Position numbers and translations under genes: made by a program
Notes under the pieces: model-generated
Seen by the model: only the letters and a program-made list of their open reading frames with translations
Told to the model about the DNA's origin: nothing
Database searches by the model: none
Part shown: piece by piece, positions 15,370-26,500 of the stretch
Position numbering within the stretch: position 1 is the stretch's first letter
Layout: each line of letters opens with the position of its first letter
DNA from: an uncultured Bacteroidales bacterium
GTDB lineage: Bacteria > Bacteroidota > Bacteroidia > Bacteroidales > Paludibacteraceae
Assembly: GCA_902799875.1 (NCBI GenBank)
Contig: CADCCH010000001.1
Location: forward strand, 808 to 64,807
Direction: 5' to 3'
DNA length: 64,000 nt

Positions 15370-16111
15370 TCGGTTGGCTATCCTGTATCTCTTTGAGCTT
15401 ACGGTCGGTTTCGGCCGTAAGTTTTTTCTCACCCTTGCGGTAATAGTAGATGACGCCGTATAACTGGCATTTCATCAGCCGTGCGTAGGGTAATAAGTCT
15501 TTATAGTAATCCTCAATGAGGTTCCAAAGATTCAAAATGATCTTATCCGCTTCCGCGCGCATAGGCTCCAGATTATCGTGCACGCGCTCGCTGTTCTGCA
15601 CGTGGAAGGTATGCTGACGTTGGTGCTCGCAGAAGATGTCATAGTGTACCTTTACCTTGTTGATGGCCGGATTGTAGATCGGGAATCCACCGTTAGCCAT
15701 TCGTTTCTGCTCTCCATCGATGATGTTTTTTCCCCATTCCAGCAGGTACTCTTCCGTGGATAAGTCGGGTACCACATGTTGGTGCGGGTCGAGGCCGTAC
15801 AGCAGTTTCTGTTCCTTCTTGATCTCTCCTCGTATAACTGCCAGATTGAGCACTTGAATAAAATGCGAGACGTACATACGTGCGTTCTGCACGATATGGC
15901 GGTACTGCTTGTTGGCGTTGACGGAGGTCTTGTAGTTGTCCTTGGACTGCATGACGACGTTCTCAAACGACACCAGGAACCGTTGTGCGTCCGCCAGCGT
16001 CTTGTACGGAATGACCTGCTCGGTGTAATCCGCACCTTGTGCACGTTGGATAGCGTTCTGTAAGGCATGTAACCGTGCCAGGTCTGTGTTGGGTAATCGA
16101 CGATAAGGCAT
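15344..16111 (-). CDS. Conserved protein of unknown function (MPYRRLPNTD family)
   Basis: A 255-residue protein. The opening MPYRRLPNTDLARLHALQNA is familiar from uncharacterised Bacteroidales proteins, but I know no function. It is mostly helical and soluble with no signal peptide or membrane helix. Conserved-looking stretches are QNARMYVSHFIQVLNLAVIRGEIKKEQ, a His-containing FHVQNSERVHDNLEPMR and LKEIQDSQPTIQW. It follows the polyprenyl synthase gene by 4 nt in the lipoprotein-ddl-polyprenyl synthase run. Confidence 0.7.
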   Translation of the reverse strand: MPYRRLPNTDLARLHALQNAIQRAQGADYTEQVIPYKTLADAQRFLVSFENVVMQSKDNYKTSVNANKQYRHIVQNARMYVSHFIQVLNLAVIRGEIKKEQKLLYGLDPHQHVVPDLSTEEYLLEWGKNIIDGEQKRMANGGFPIYNPAINKVKVHYDIFCEHQRQHTFHVQNSERVHDNLEPMRAEADKIILNLWNLIEDYYKDLLPYARLMKCQLYGVIYYYRKGEKKLTAETDRKLKEIQDSQPTIQWSAGE

Positions 16112-16115
16112 AGTA

Positions 16116-17084
16116 TTATGATTTTCTTGTTGCTAATTTCTCGGCCAGTTCACGAAGGACCTCGGTGGCATCGTTCTTGGGCAGTTTGTCGAGTTGGGCC
16201 AGCGCGGTGGCAGTGTGCTCTTCCATGACGGATTCCGCAGCGGCACGAACACCTAAGCGTGTGTAAATCTCCGTGACATGTGCGATCTTCTCTTCATCGC
16301 GGTCCGTCGTCATCAACCACTGCAGCAACTCCGCTTTGCTCTCCGCATCGGCTGTTTCCATCGCGGTTAGCAGCAAGAAGGTCTTTTTGTTCGCACGGAT
16401 ATCTCCGCCGATCGCTTTGCCGAAAGTCTTGGGGTCACCATAGACATCCAGGATATCATCTTGGATCTGGAACGCCAGACCGATATGCAGACCGAACTGA
16501 TAGAGCGCCCATTGTTGCGCCTCGTCCGCTCCGGCTATGTATCCGCCGATACGCATCGCGTTCGCCAAGAGCACCGAGGTCTTCTTCTCGATCATCGTCA
16601 TGTAATCCTCAATCGTCACCTGACTCATGTGCTCAAAATCCACGTCCAGTTGTTGACCTTCGCAGATGCCCGTGGCCATCTCGTTGAACCACTTAAGTAC
16701 CTGCGGCAGTTTGTCTGCGGGCACGTCACTGAGCAGCTTATAGGCTTCGATCAGCATCTGGTCTCCGGAGAGGATAGCAGTGTTATCGTTCCATTTGACA
16801 TGCACCGTCTCCCGTCCGCGACGTACGGGCGCTTTGTCCATTACGTCATCGTGAAGGAGGGTGAAGTTATGGAACACCTCCAAGGCCAATGCCGCCGGAA
16901 GGGTGTGCTCGATGGCATCGCCGTTCAGCAGTCCGCCGTTAGCAATGCACTCGGCAGCCACCAACGCCAGTGTCGGACGGATACGTTTGCCGCCCGAAGC
17001 CATCGTGTAGGCAATCGGTTCGTATAGGCCTTTCGGCTCTTTGTCCCAGTTGAGGGCTTCTATCGCTTTGTTAATATCGATCAT
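16116..17084 (-). CDS. Trans-isoprenyl diphosphate synthase (polyprenyl synthetase family)
   Basis: A 322-residue protein with both aspartate-rich motifs: LLHDDVMDKAPVRRG (DDxxD at 79-83) and FQIQDDILDVYGD, plus SGGKRIRPTLAL and GDQMLIEAYKLL. It condenses isopentenyl diphosphate with an allylic diphosphate, probably for quinone side chains, farnesyl or geranylgeranyl diphosphate. Chain length cannot be read reliably; the two residues before the first motif are LH. It overlaps ddl by 4 bp. With dxs in this window, the isoprenoid supply is represented at both ends. Confidence 0.93.
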   Translation of the reverse strand: MIDINKAIEALNWDKEPKGLYEPIAYTMASGGKRIRPTLALVAAECIANGGLLNGDAIEHTLPAALALEVFHNFTLLHDDVMDKAPVRRGRETVHVKWNDNTAILSGDQMLIEAYKLLSDVPADKLPQVLKWFNEMATGICEGQQLDVDFEHMSQVTIEDYMTMIEKKTSVLLANAMRIGGYIAGADEAQQWALYQFGLHIGLAFQIQDDILDVYGDPKTFGKAIGGDIRANKKTFLLLTAMETADAESKAELLQWLMTTDRDEEKIAHVTEIYTRLGVRAAAESVMEEHTATALAQLDKLPKNDATEVLRELAEKLATRKS

Positions 17085-18046
17085 ACAAATTTATTTTCAA
17101 TAATATCGGTGAGTACATCTTTGATGTCCAGTCCGGCAGCACGAACCTGCTGCGGGATAAACGATGTCGGGGTCATACCCGGAGTGGTGTTGACTTCGAG
17201 CAGATTGATCTTCTCGCCGGTGATAATCCAATCGACGCGGATGATACCGTTGGCGCCGATGATATCGTACAGACGGAGCGTCTCGGCTTGGATCTTATCG
17301 CGAATAGCATCGGGGATACGTGCCGGTGTGATCTCATCTACTTCCCCTTTGTACTTGGCGTTGTAATCGAAGAACTCGTTGTGCGTTACCACCTCCGTGA
17401 TCGGGAAAGCAACGGCTTTCTCTTTGGTCTTATACACGCCGCAGGTCACTTCCGTACCTTGCATGAAGGACTCGCAGATCACCTCGTCGCCCTCTTGGAA
17501 TGCCCGTTCGATCGCCGGATAGATATCCTCGACAGTCTTCACTTTGGTGCAACCGAAAGACGAACCGCCTACGTTACTCTTGATGAAACACGGCAGACCT
17601 AAGGTCTCCGCGATCTTCGGCGCGTTCGGCCATTTCTGACCCGCACGCAGCATCATACTGTTCGCGATATGGAAACCGAAATACGACAGGTAATGGTTGC
17701 AGGCGTACTTATTGAAGGTCAACGCTGCGGCTAAGACTCCGCAACAAGAGTACGGCATGCCGATCATGTCGAGGTAACCTTGCAGAATACCGTTCTCGCC
17801 CGGCGTGCCGTGGATCGTGATATACGCAAAATCGAAGGTGTGCTTCACGCCCCCGCGCGTAAAAGAAAAATCATTCTTATCAATGGGCTCACCAGCTTCG
17901 GTGTGCCAGTTCTTACCGTCAAACACTACGATGGTGACATCGTAGCGCTCTTTGTCCATAAAGGAGTATAATCCAGCTGCCGAACGAAGCGACACTTCAT
18001 GTTCGCTACTATCTCCGCCGGCTATGATTGCAATTTTTCGTTTCAT
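17081..18046 (-). CDS. ddl: D-alanine--D-alanine ligase
   Basis: A 321-residue protein with the ATP-grasp fold. Seen: IAIIAGGDSSEHEVSLRSA at the N-terminus (the E-H-x-x-S motif), YITIHGTPGENGILQGYLDMIGMPYSCCG, PCFIKSNVGGSSFGCTKV, RVDWIITGEKINLLEVNTTPGMTPTSFIPQQ (metal ligands in the D/E/N set). It makes the D-Ala-D-Ala dipeptide for peptidoglycan. It overlaps the lipoprotein gene upstream and the isoprenyl synthase gene downstream by 4 bp each. Confidence 0.96.
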   Translation of the reverse strand: MKRKIAIIAGGDSSEHEVSLRSAAGLYSFMDKERYDVTIVVFDGKNWHTEAGEPIDKNDFSFTRGGVKHTFDFAYITIHGTPGENGILQGYLDMIGMPYSCCGVLAAALTFNKYACNHYLSYFGFHIANSMMLRAGQKWPNAPKIAETLGLPCFIKSNVGGSSFGCTKVKTVEDIYPAIERAFQEGDEVICESFMQGTEVTCGVYKTKEKAVAFPITEVVTHNEFFDYNAKYKGEVDEITPARIPDAIRDKIQAETLRLYDIIGANGIIRVDWIITGEKINLLEVNTTPGMTPTSFIPQQVRAAGLDIKDVLTDIIENKFV

Positions 18047-18540
18047 TTCTTGTTTGCTACGATTTTCAAATGTCCGTTTCCGTTAAAGGATAATTTTTTA
18101 TAGGACACATCCGATAACACATCAGACTCCCAGTCGATCTGCTTGCCCGTCAAGGTAGCCCGGTCGTTGGTGAGGACCATTTGGAATTTAAGTTCGCCGA
18201 AGCTGTAGTTCACCGAGTTACTATCCAGACGCAACTGATTACCCGTCACCTCCGCACGAATCGTGTCCTTGTCCGCCACCATGATGATCTTGTTCTGGTC
18301 ACCTTCTTTCGCGATTGTTGCTTCGCCTTCCCGAGAGATAGGAATGGTATCCAGGAAAGATAATATCTCCGGCAGATCCAGGACGACCATCTCTCCAGTA
18401 GCCTCATAGGTATAGTCCCCCACGAAAGCGTCTCGCGGATCGACCTTCGCCTGCTCTTCTTTTTTGTCCTTCGAACATGCCGCCAATCCGGTTAGCAGCA
18501 TGCCACTCAGCAGTATTTTTCCGAATGTTTTCAGTCTCAT
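18043..18540 (-). CDS. Small lipoprotein of unknown function
   Basis: A 165-residue protein with lipoprotein signal (KILLSGMLLTGLAACSKD, lipobox LAAC) and a predicted beta-rich domain starting AFVGDYTYEATGEMVVLDLP. The layout resembles small Bacteroidales envelope lipoproteins with a lipocalin-like or calycin-like fold, which is a guess from the GDYT...G start and alternating strands. It leads the ddl run with its own promoter at 18566-18597. Confidence 0.8.
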   Translation of the reverse strand: MRLKTFGKILLSGMLLTGLAACSKDKKEEQAKVDPRDAFVGDYTYEATGEMVVLDLPEILSFLDTIPISREGEATIAKEGDQNKIIMVADKDTIRAEVTGNQLRLDSNSVNYSFGELKFQMVLTNDRATLTGKQIDWESDVLSDVSYKKLSFNGNGHLKIVANKK

Positions 18541-18565
18541 AATTATCTATTTCACAAAATCGCTG

Positions 18566-18597
18566 CAAAGGTACAAAAAAAATATGACATACACAAG
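18566..18597 (-). promoter_or_regulatory. Promoter of lipoprotein-ddl operon
   Basis: Minus strand: CTTG (18594-18597), 20 nt, TACCTTTG (18566-18573), start codon at 18540. The remaining gap 18598-18656 is A/T-rich with no other feature seen. Confidence 0.8.
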
Positions 18598-18656
18598 AAT
18601 TTTTTGTAAAAAAATTAATCGTGCCCTTGCGACTAAGAAGAGTGTCCCTTGTTTTT

Positions 18657-19415
18657 CTATTCAAAGCACAAATACGGTGCGATGCGTTGGAGGTCGGAGT
18701 CGGAGAGTTCGGGCAGAGCGCGGAGGTCGTCGAGGGAGGTGAGGCGGAGTTGCTTGCGGCGGAGGTTATAGATGGCTTTCGCTTGCTCGTAACGCAGGTA
18801 GGGATGACGTTGCAAAGTGCTTATATCGCAGTAGTTTATGCGAATAAGCTTGATGTCTTTTGCATCGGCAGTAAAATGGTGAAGTAAGGTGTCCAGACTT
18901 AGTTTTCCGAAGACCTCATCTGTCAGTTGTTCGGGGCTATAGAAACCGCCTAAACGTTCCCGATAACGGACAATCTGCACGGCCGTATAACGTCCGATAC
19001 CACGAATATATTGCAATTCTGTGGTGTCGCAATGATTAAGGTCCAGAACCGTGTCTTTCTTCGCATGTCTGGCGGCATATTTCCAGCCCACGCTGTCGCG
19101 CCAGATAGAATCTGCAACACGAATAGAGTCCCACTGTTTTTGGCGTTCCGTTTTCCATTCGGCGCGGCGCAGGGAGTCGGCGACACGGAAGGAGTCATAC
19201 CGCTGTTCGCGTTCGGCTGCCCATTGGGCATACCGCAAGGAATCCGCCCGCCGCACGGAGTCTTTTCGTGCTTCCCAGCTGCGTTTTGGGGCGCTTGGCT
19301 GCGGTTCAGGAAGGTCCTTTTGACGAGAGGGCCAAACGGCAACGATGAACCACGCTACCAAAGCCACGCTGAAAAGCAAGACAGCGGCTCTCCGTTGTTC
19401 TTTTGCGAGAATCAT
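18657..19415 (-). CDS. Helix-hairpin-helix (ComEA-like) protein with membrane anchor and coiled coil
   Basis: A 252-residue protein. An N-terminal membrane helix (AAVLLFSVALVAWFIVAVW) is followed by an Arg/Asp-rich helical stretch with repeats of the form (D)S-x-R-x-ADSLRRAEW (about 45-110). The C-terminal half has HhH elements: LDLNHCDTTELQYIRGIGRYTAVQIVRYRERLGG and INYCDISTLQRHPYLRYEQAKAIYNLRRK...LRALPELSDSDLQRI. ComEA-like HhH proteins bind DNA without sequence preference. Membrane-tethered DNA binding is plausible, but competence is not shown here. It overlaps xseA by 4 bp. Confidence 0.85.
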   Translation of the reverse strand: MILAKEQRRAAVLLFSVALVAWFIVAVWPSRQKDLPEPQPSAPKRSWEARKDSVRRADSLRYAQWAAEREQRYDSFRVADSLRRAEWKTERQKQWDSIRVADSIWRDSVGWKYAARHAKKDTVLDLNHCDTTELQYIRGIGRYTAVQIVRYRERLGGFYSPEQLTDEVFGKLSLDTLLHHFTADAKDIKLIRINYCDISTLQRHPYLRYEQAKAIYNLRRKQLRLTSLDDLRALPELSDSDLQRIAPYLCFE

Positions 19416-20494
19416 ACCGTCAGATCGCGGCTGCCGTCCGCCAGATGAGTGGTGACGGTATCGCCTTTTTGCAGTTCCTGTACACTCCGCACGACCTTTC
19501 CTTGTTTGGTGAGCAGACTGTAGCCCATTCGGTATATCCGTTCGGGATTACATGCTGCGAGTCGTTGTTCCAGCAGTTCCACGCGATGCTGGCGAATGAG
19601 GATCTGCCGCTCAGCGGTGCGTTGCAGTCGGGCTAGCAGATCTGTGATCCGGTTCATCTGTTCATCCATCCGGTGGATGAGCCATTCGGCAACGGCCGTC
19701 GGGGTCTTGAGGGCCTCGCGGGCTACCAGATCCAACACGCTCACGTCGCGCGTGTGCCCGATTCCGCTTAGTATAGGGAGTTCAAACTGCGCGCAGACCG
19801 CACAGAGTTCGTAATTATCAAAACAACTGAGATCGGTGGTGGCACCACCGCCGCGAATGATGACCACGGCATCGAAATGGTTATTGGTTATTGGTGATAG
19901 GTTATTGGTGATTTCATCCAATGCCGCGAGGATCGACTTGACGGCTCCTTCTCCTTGCATGGTGGCGCCGAAGAGTTGCGTCTCAAACCGGTAACCGCTG
20001 TTGTCCAACTGGTGTTTAAAATCTTCGTAACCGGCAGCGTTAGGCGACGAGATGACAGCTATGCGGCGAATGAGAGTAGGGAGCGGTAGCAGTTGCTGGG
20101 CGTCCAAAAGTCCGTCTTTCTCCAGTTGCTGGATGGTGCGTTGGCGTTGTTGGGCAATCTCGCCTACCGTATAACTCGGATCGATGCCGACGATGGACAG
20201 GCTTAGACCATAGACGGGATGGTATTGAACCTCTGTTTCCACAAGCACCGCTATTCCTGCTTGGAGTGGTTGTCCGGTCTCCGACTCGAAGTATGCCATG
20301 AGCATCTCTTGGGTTCCTGCCCAACAGGTAGCGCGCATTTTGGCGGTCTTGCCATCTACCAACTCCAGGTACATATGTCCGCCTTTGACGCTGAGGCTGC
20401 TGATCTCCGCTTTGACCCAATACGAAGACGCCAGACTCTCGTCCAGCGCTTCGCCTATCAGGGCACACAACTCAGTGAGTGTGAGAGAGGTCAT
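19412..20494 (-). CDS. xseA: Exodeoxyribonuclease VII large subunit
   Basis: A 360-residue protein from ATG at 20494. The N-terminal OB-fold includes TLTELCALIGEALDESLASSYWVKAEIS...GHMYLELVDG. The catalytic region has RIAVISSPNAAGYEDFKHQL, AVVIIRGGGATTDLSCFDNYELCAVCAQFELPILSGIGHTRDVSVLDLVA, then a helical stalk and the closing MGYSLLTKQGKVVRS. It digests single-stranded DNA with XseB, which is not in the window. It is shorter than many XseA proteins because the stalk is reduced. A 7-bp word array inside (EITNNLSPITNNH) sits just before the conserved RGGGA strand. It lies 12 nt after the giant repeat gene. Confidence 0.93.
   Translation of the reverse strand: MTSLTLTELCALIGEALDESLASSYWVKAEISSLSVKGGHMYLELVDGKTAKMRATCWAGTQEMLMAYFESETGQPLQAGIAVLVETEVQYHPVYGLSLSIVGIDPSYTVGEIAQQRQRTIQQLEKDGLLDAQQLLPLPTLIRRIAVISSPNAAGYEDFKHQLDNSGYRFETQLFGATMQGEGAVKSILAALDEITNNLSPITNNHFDAVVIIRGGGATTDLSCFDNYELCAVCAQFELPILSGIGHTRDVSVLDLVAREALKTPTAVAEWLIHRMDEQMNRITDLLARLQRTAERQILIRQHRVELLEQRLAACNPERIYRMGYSLLTKQGKVVRSVQELQKGDTVTTHLADGSRDLTV
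19880..19914. repeat. 7-bp word array GTTATTG/GTGATTT, in frame in xseA
   Basis: GTTATTG, GTTATTG, GTGATAG, GTTATTG, GTGATTT, encoding ITNNLSPITNN on the minus strand. Same word family as at 4890, 5974 and 57917. Confidence 0.85.
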
Positions 20495-20506
20495 ATCCAC
20501 GGAAGA

Positions 20507-23500
20507 TTAATAAACGATGATCTTCTGTACTTTTCGGTTACCGTCCTTGTCCTCCACGATCATCAGGTAACATCCTGATTGAGCGGGCATCGTAACGAGT
20601 GTCTCGCCTTCGTTGAGGTGACCGTTCGTGTAGATTCGTCCCATCTGGTTAAAGAGTCGGAAATCACCTTTTCGTGATGCTTTGACAGTCACCGGCATGT
20701 TCTTTTGAACGGCCGTCGGATAGATGAGTATCGGGTAGTCTGTAACGGCCAACTTGGGCTTGAAGATGAACTCACAACTCGGCATAGCTTGGTCATATCC
20801 TTCGCGATAGAGCATCGCCGAGATCCGGTCACCTTCCTCCAAAGCGTCCGAATAGAGGTATGGTTGCGTAGCATCTTTGACCACGAGAGCCGTCTTATCG
20901 GTGCCTTCTGCGGATACAACGGACCATGTGTAAGGTGGTCTGAAGACCCATCCTCCGCCATTATATTGTTCGTTCACCAGCATGATGGCATCGTTCCATG
21001 CCGCTTCCATCACATCTGCCGGATAGCGTACGAGTAAGGAACCATCCAAGGTGGTGTCGTTGAACTCGCAGTTTCTGGACCAGAACTTGATACGATAGCG
21101 GTATTTACCCGGTGTGATATACTTACCTTGTCCGTTCATTTGGATATCGAGCGTCGTCTTACCGTTCACGGCCGCTTCCTGGTGCATGGGGTGTGCTTCG
21201 AAATCACCCGTCAGGAAATCCACCGCATAGTAATCCGGTAACTGAAGCGGATCGGCAGTTGCGAACTGCACCTGGAACATCGTTTCGAAATCCGAACAGA
21301 TGAGTTGATCCTCCTGAGCATCGAAATGCGTGAGGGTAAACGGTTTGCGCACCGTGATGTCAGCTGTACGGATGATTGGTCTGCCGGCTATCCAGGTCGT
21401 ATCAACGATATACCGGTATTCCTGATCCGGCATGTACAGTTTGCCGAACACTTCCACGCCTCGGTTATCACCTGCACAGATCTCATAATGCACGATTTGC
21501 TGATACTCCGTTTCCATTACCGTCAAGTGCAGAATCTCGGTACTGTCGCATCCATGGACATTGGTGTAATGCATCACGTGATCGCCTTGCGTATTGTGGT
21601 AATACGGTCCGAAAGGCACGGAATCAAAGTCCGCAATCGTACGGCTGTATTCATGGGTCGGTGAGGACATGTTGAGGGTGAGATCCAGATGGATGATACT
21701 GTCGCACCCGTACCTCGACGTATACGGCAGATCCACTACGAAATGTTCTCTACCCAAACCTCGTGCGTAGTACTTCTTACCGTCGTATTCAAGCGAGTCA
21801 CATCCGCTCATTTTGACGGTGTCCTCAAAAACAGGCACATCGTGTACGGTGAAACGGAAGAGGGAGTCTTGACCGTCTGCCGTCAGATGGTGGTGAACAT
21901 AAGAGCCGGCTTGATGCACGATCTCACCATCGATCTCCTTGTAATCACCTACACACAGGTGGAATTGCGCATAATCGGAGCAATGATCATTGATTATATA
22001 GGTCCACCTCAGCACGCTGTCGCATCCCTCAACGTTTCTGGGTAAGGTGTCATAGAAAACCCTCTCTTCGAAATAATCCACCCCTTTGTATCGGTACGGC
22101 AGATTAGAGCGGCAGCAGGAAACGACGGTGTCAAGCAAGTCCGTCCGGGTGTACGTCAGTTTGAGGATATACACACTGTCGCAGCCCAGTTTGGTTTTGA
22201 TCGAGTCGTAATAGGTACCCTGCTGTGTATAAACTTTGTTTCGCCAGGTGTACGAGCTGTTCTTACACATCGTTGCGGTTTCCGTATATTCATAAGCCGG
22301 ATTGACTTTAACGACATACCGCACAATCGAATCACATCCGTCATCGGCACTGAAGAAGAAATCGTACGAACCGGATTGCGTGATACGGCGACCGTTGACG
22401 GTAAGTGCATCTCCTTGACACATGTTATACGGGATGACTTTGACGATCGGCGTGATGCACTCGTCCACGATGAGAGTCACGATCGAGTCACATCCGTGTA
22501 TGGATTCATAGCGGAAATGGTAGATACCCTTCGTCCGGATGGTGGTGTCTCCGCCGATGATATTGAGTGCACCGTGGATGTCGATAGACGGTTGTGCCCC
22601 TGTCAGTTTGACTGTCTTGGTAAATTCGTATTTCGGATAGAACTTGAGATGATAGGTCACGATCGAGTCGCATCCTTGTGGCCCGGTCAGGGTGTCGACT
22701 ACTACGGCATCCTCGGTGTAACGTACTCCGTTAATGCGGTGACTCTCTCCGTAACAGAACTCGAGTGTCTCGGAAGTCCGTACCGTCGGAATAATCGTCA
22801 GGTGCAACGAACGGATGGTGTCCGCACCGTTGCCTTTGCAGGTGTCCTCATGAAGTCCCGGTTGTGATATTGCTTTCGAGATAGGATAGGTATCCCATAT
22901 ATACGGCAGGTCGGTATAACAAACGGTGTCATAACGCGTCGGGAAGACAACGTCTTTGACATATGCTATCGTCAGTTTCATGATACTGTCGCAGCCTAAG
23001 ATCGTCTTGCAGCTGTCCCAGTACTCGCCTGCCTCACTTACTGTCACCGGTACACCGCAGTGATGCCAAGTGAACGTTTCGCCTTTTCGGAGCACATGTG
23101 CTTCCTCTTGGTAATAGGGTTTACCTACAGTGATGATATGTTTAACCACACTGTCGCATCCGCTGACAATGGATTGGAGCGTCTCATAGTAGATGCCCGC
23201 ATGAGTGACATCCTGCCCGTTGATCTCCACCTTTTCTCCTTCGCAGAGTATGTGGTTAACCACCGTTTCGGAATTATCGTACCAGTTGACGATGATCTCG
23301 AAGATACTGTCGCAGAGGGTGTTCTCGTTCACGAGTGTGTCGCGATAGAGGGTCGGTTCGTACAAAACTGTGTCTAAGAAGGGATAGCCTTCTCCTTCGC
23401 ACAAGAAGACCGGAATACGCGTCACTTTGATCGGATTAACCGTCAGATGGAGCGTGTAGATCGAATCCACACCGTACTTCGTCTTATAGGGTTGGATATA

Positions 23501-26500
23501 CGTACCGCTGTCGTAGTATTTGGTGCCGAAGAACTCATAATATTCGCCTTCGCAGATAGAGGTGTCTTTGACGAACTCGTAGGATTGTTTCTTGATGACT
23601 TGAACTTTGTACACACTATCGCACGGATGTCCGACTTGCGTCGTCAGCGAGTCATAGTAAACACCCTCTCCCGGTAAGGTTCTGGGATCTCCGTTCTCGT
23701 CCTTGTGACCGCTCCAGGTGATTGGCAACTCGTAATCATAGACATACGTGATCGTCTCCGGGAAGAAATAATGCGGAGCAGGATTGAGGATCAACTGGTG
23801 AATACTGTCGCATCCCTTAATGGCCGTTTGCGCCGTATCGTAATAAATGCCCGGTTTGGTGATGTACTTACCTCCGAAATTAATTCCTTCACCGGCACAG
23901 ATATACTCTGTTTTTGACAAGAAATAAGTGGGGAAGACGGTCAACTCAAGCTTGTAGATCGAATCCAACTGGAGATACGAGGTGCGGAATGTATCGGCTA
24001 CAACCGTGTCTTTGTAGAAGCGTCGTCCGCGCCATTCGTAATAATCCTCCGACTGGCAAATCTCCTCTTTCGTCAATTCAAAGAACGGACGGTCGTAACG
24101 CAACTCGAAGGTGTAGATCACACTATCGCACCCCGTGATGACAGAGCGTATGGTGTCAAAATACGCCCCCAGCGCTTCACAGGTGACCGGATGCCCGGCA
24201 ATAGGCTCCCAGCTATACGGTGTACCTTCCACGGTGTAATGAATACCCTCATCTATAATCGTTTTCGGCGTGCGGCGGATATGGTAAACGATAATCGAGT
24301 CACAACCCGTGAAAGTAGTCTTGAGGGTGTCATGGAAATAATAATCCCGTACTCCCGCATAGATAGGAATCTCTTTGCCGTTGATAGAATATTCCGTCTC
24401 CTGACAGATGTTAATATCTATCGTGTCCTTTTGATAGGACGGGTAGATAAACAACTCAAGCTCGTAGATCGAGTCCGTTCCGTGGACGCCGGTTAACTTA
24501 TCGGCATAGATTTTGGCATCATAGCAGTCCCTGCCGCGCCATTGATACGGTAGGTCGTTTTCACAGACATATGCCGAGTCTTTGTGATACCAGTCTTCGG
24601 CAATGCGGAGATCGAGACGATAGATGGAGTCGCAACCCCAAACCGCGGTCTTACAACTATCCCAATAGATATTCTGTTCGGTTAACTCAATAGGCTGGCC
24701 GTTGCGGTGCCAAATGTACTTACCGCCCGTCGGAATAACGATGGTGTCGCTGTAGTAATACGACTCGTGGCCTACGATGTGAATCCGTAAGATCGAGTCT
24801 CCTGTACAACTGGACAGTTTCCCTTCCAAGGTAGTGTAGGAAGCGTTGTAGGGCAAGGTGTCATTGTAATCGCCTTCGATGCTGGTCGGCGTGACGACAC
24901 GGCCGGACGGCAGGTGAATCTCCGTGTTCGCAGCGGCACAGAAGTTATAGGTTATAATATCCGAATATACGGACGGTATGACGATGAAATGCAACTTGAT
25001 CAGGCTGTCGCAACCGTATTGTGTCTGCAGATGATGCTCATAGTCTCCCGCGGCACGCAACCACTGATCGTGCCATTTGTAAGGCAGTTCGGACTCCTTG
25101 ACCACTATCTCTGTCTGGGTCTGCGTTGCATTGACGGTATAGATTTCGAACGTGTGCGTGCTGTCCGGAACCCCCAGATTGCGGGATGAGGGCATGGTGT
25201 TGAAATACCTTCCCGGCTCTGTATATAGTTTGCCGTCCACGGTCACCGATCCGCCATCACACATCGGAATACGCTCCAGTTGTGAGCATCGATCCGTGAC
25301 AATGAGGTGAATACGCTCGATACTGTCGCAACCACCGGATATATCCCACGCCCTTGTTGTCGGATTGTATATGGTTACATCCTCTTGCGTGGTGGCCCTG
25401 GTGGTATAGAGGAAGGTATCCACATTATGTGGGAGCCATTCTCGCTCGTTGCCGTATATATCGATCCATTTGAACGGACCAAACGCATCCAGCGAATCGT
25501 TGCACCAGATCACCAACGTATCGTGCTCATACGCTTTGTGAGCCAAAACGACCATCTCGTACACACTGTCGCAACCGTTATCCAGATGGAAGTTATCGTA
25601 GAAGTAACCGGGAGCGTCGGCGGTGGCATGCAGCATGATATAGTTCGGTAACTCTTCTCCGGTAACGGGATCGATCTCATGGGGTCTCAACGGATCCGGA
25701 TCCAAGTGACCTATCCAGGGCAGTTCGGTGTTCTCACATATCCTGACCGTATCCAGGTTGTAGAACGAATGACTGAACGTGTACGTGGTATGCACGATTG
25801 AGTCCGCACCCTTGACCGTGAGTAATGTATCGTGGAACGTGATGTTATCCGTCACTACAGTTCCTCCGTGCATGGTGGTCTCATTTCCGTCGTAACAGCG
25901 GTTTACATGTTGATAGGTTTCGTATTTTGTGATTACCCGCAGTTGGTAAATCGAGTCGCAACCAAAACGGTTAGTCAACGAATCCTGGTAGATCGTATCC
26001 GTGAGGAATGTCTTTTCGCGCCACGAAACCGGTTCTCCTGCAAAATGCTGCTTCACTTCCTCGATCAGGTAGGTCGGATAGGGAATCAAATGCGTCACAA
26101 TCACACTGTCGCAACCGTTGACGGCCGAAATAGTGTCATTGAACGTGGTGTCGTTCATCACTTTCACACCATGCGAGATGATTCCTTCGCTTTGACAGAA
26201 ATAGGTGATCACCGTGTCCGGCTTCGGTACCGGCAGAATCGTCAGATTCAGGTGCATGATACTGTCGCAACGATAGCGTGTTCGCCAGGAACGGGTGTAA
26301 TCGCCGTTGGTGTTGTATGCATTCCCTTGCCAGCGGTACGGTGCCTCGGTTCGACAAATGGTTACCGTGTCGTACACATGAACCGGATCGTGCACAATCA
26401 GGTGCAGATGATAAATAGAGTCAAAGCCTCTCGTGGTCGTATATTCCGCTGTATAGTCGCCGTGTTCCGTCAAAGTCTGCGAGTGCCACCGGTAGGTGTC

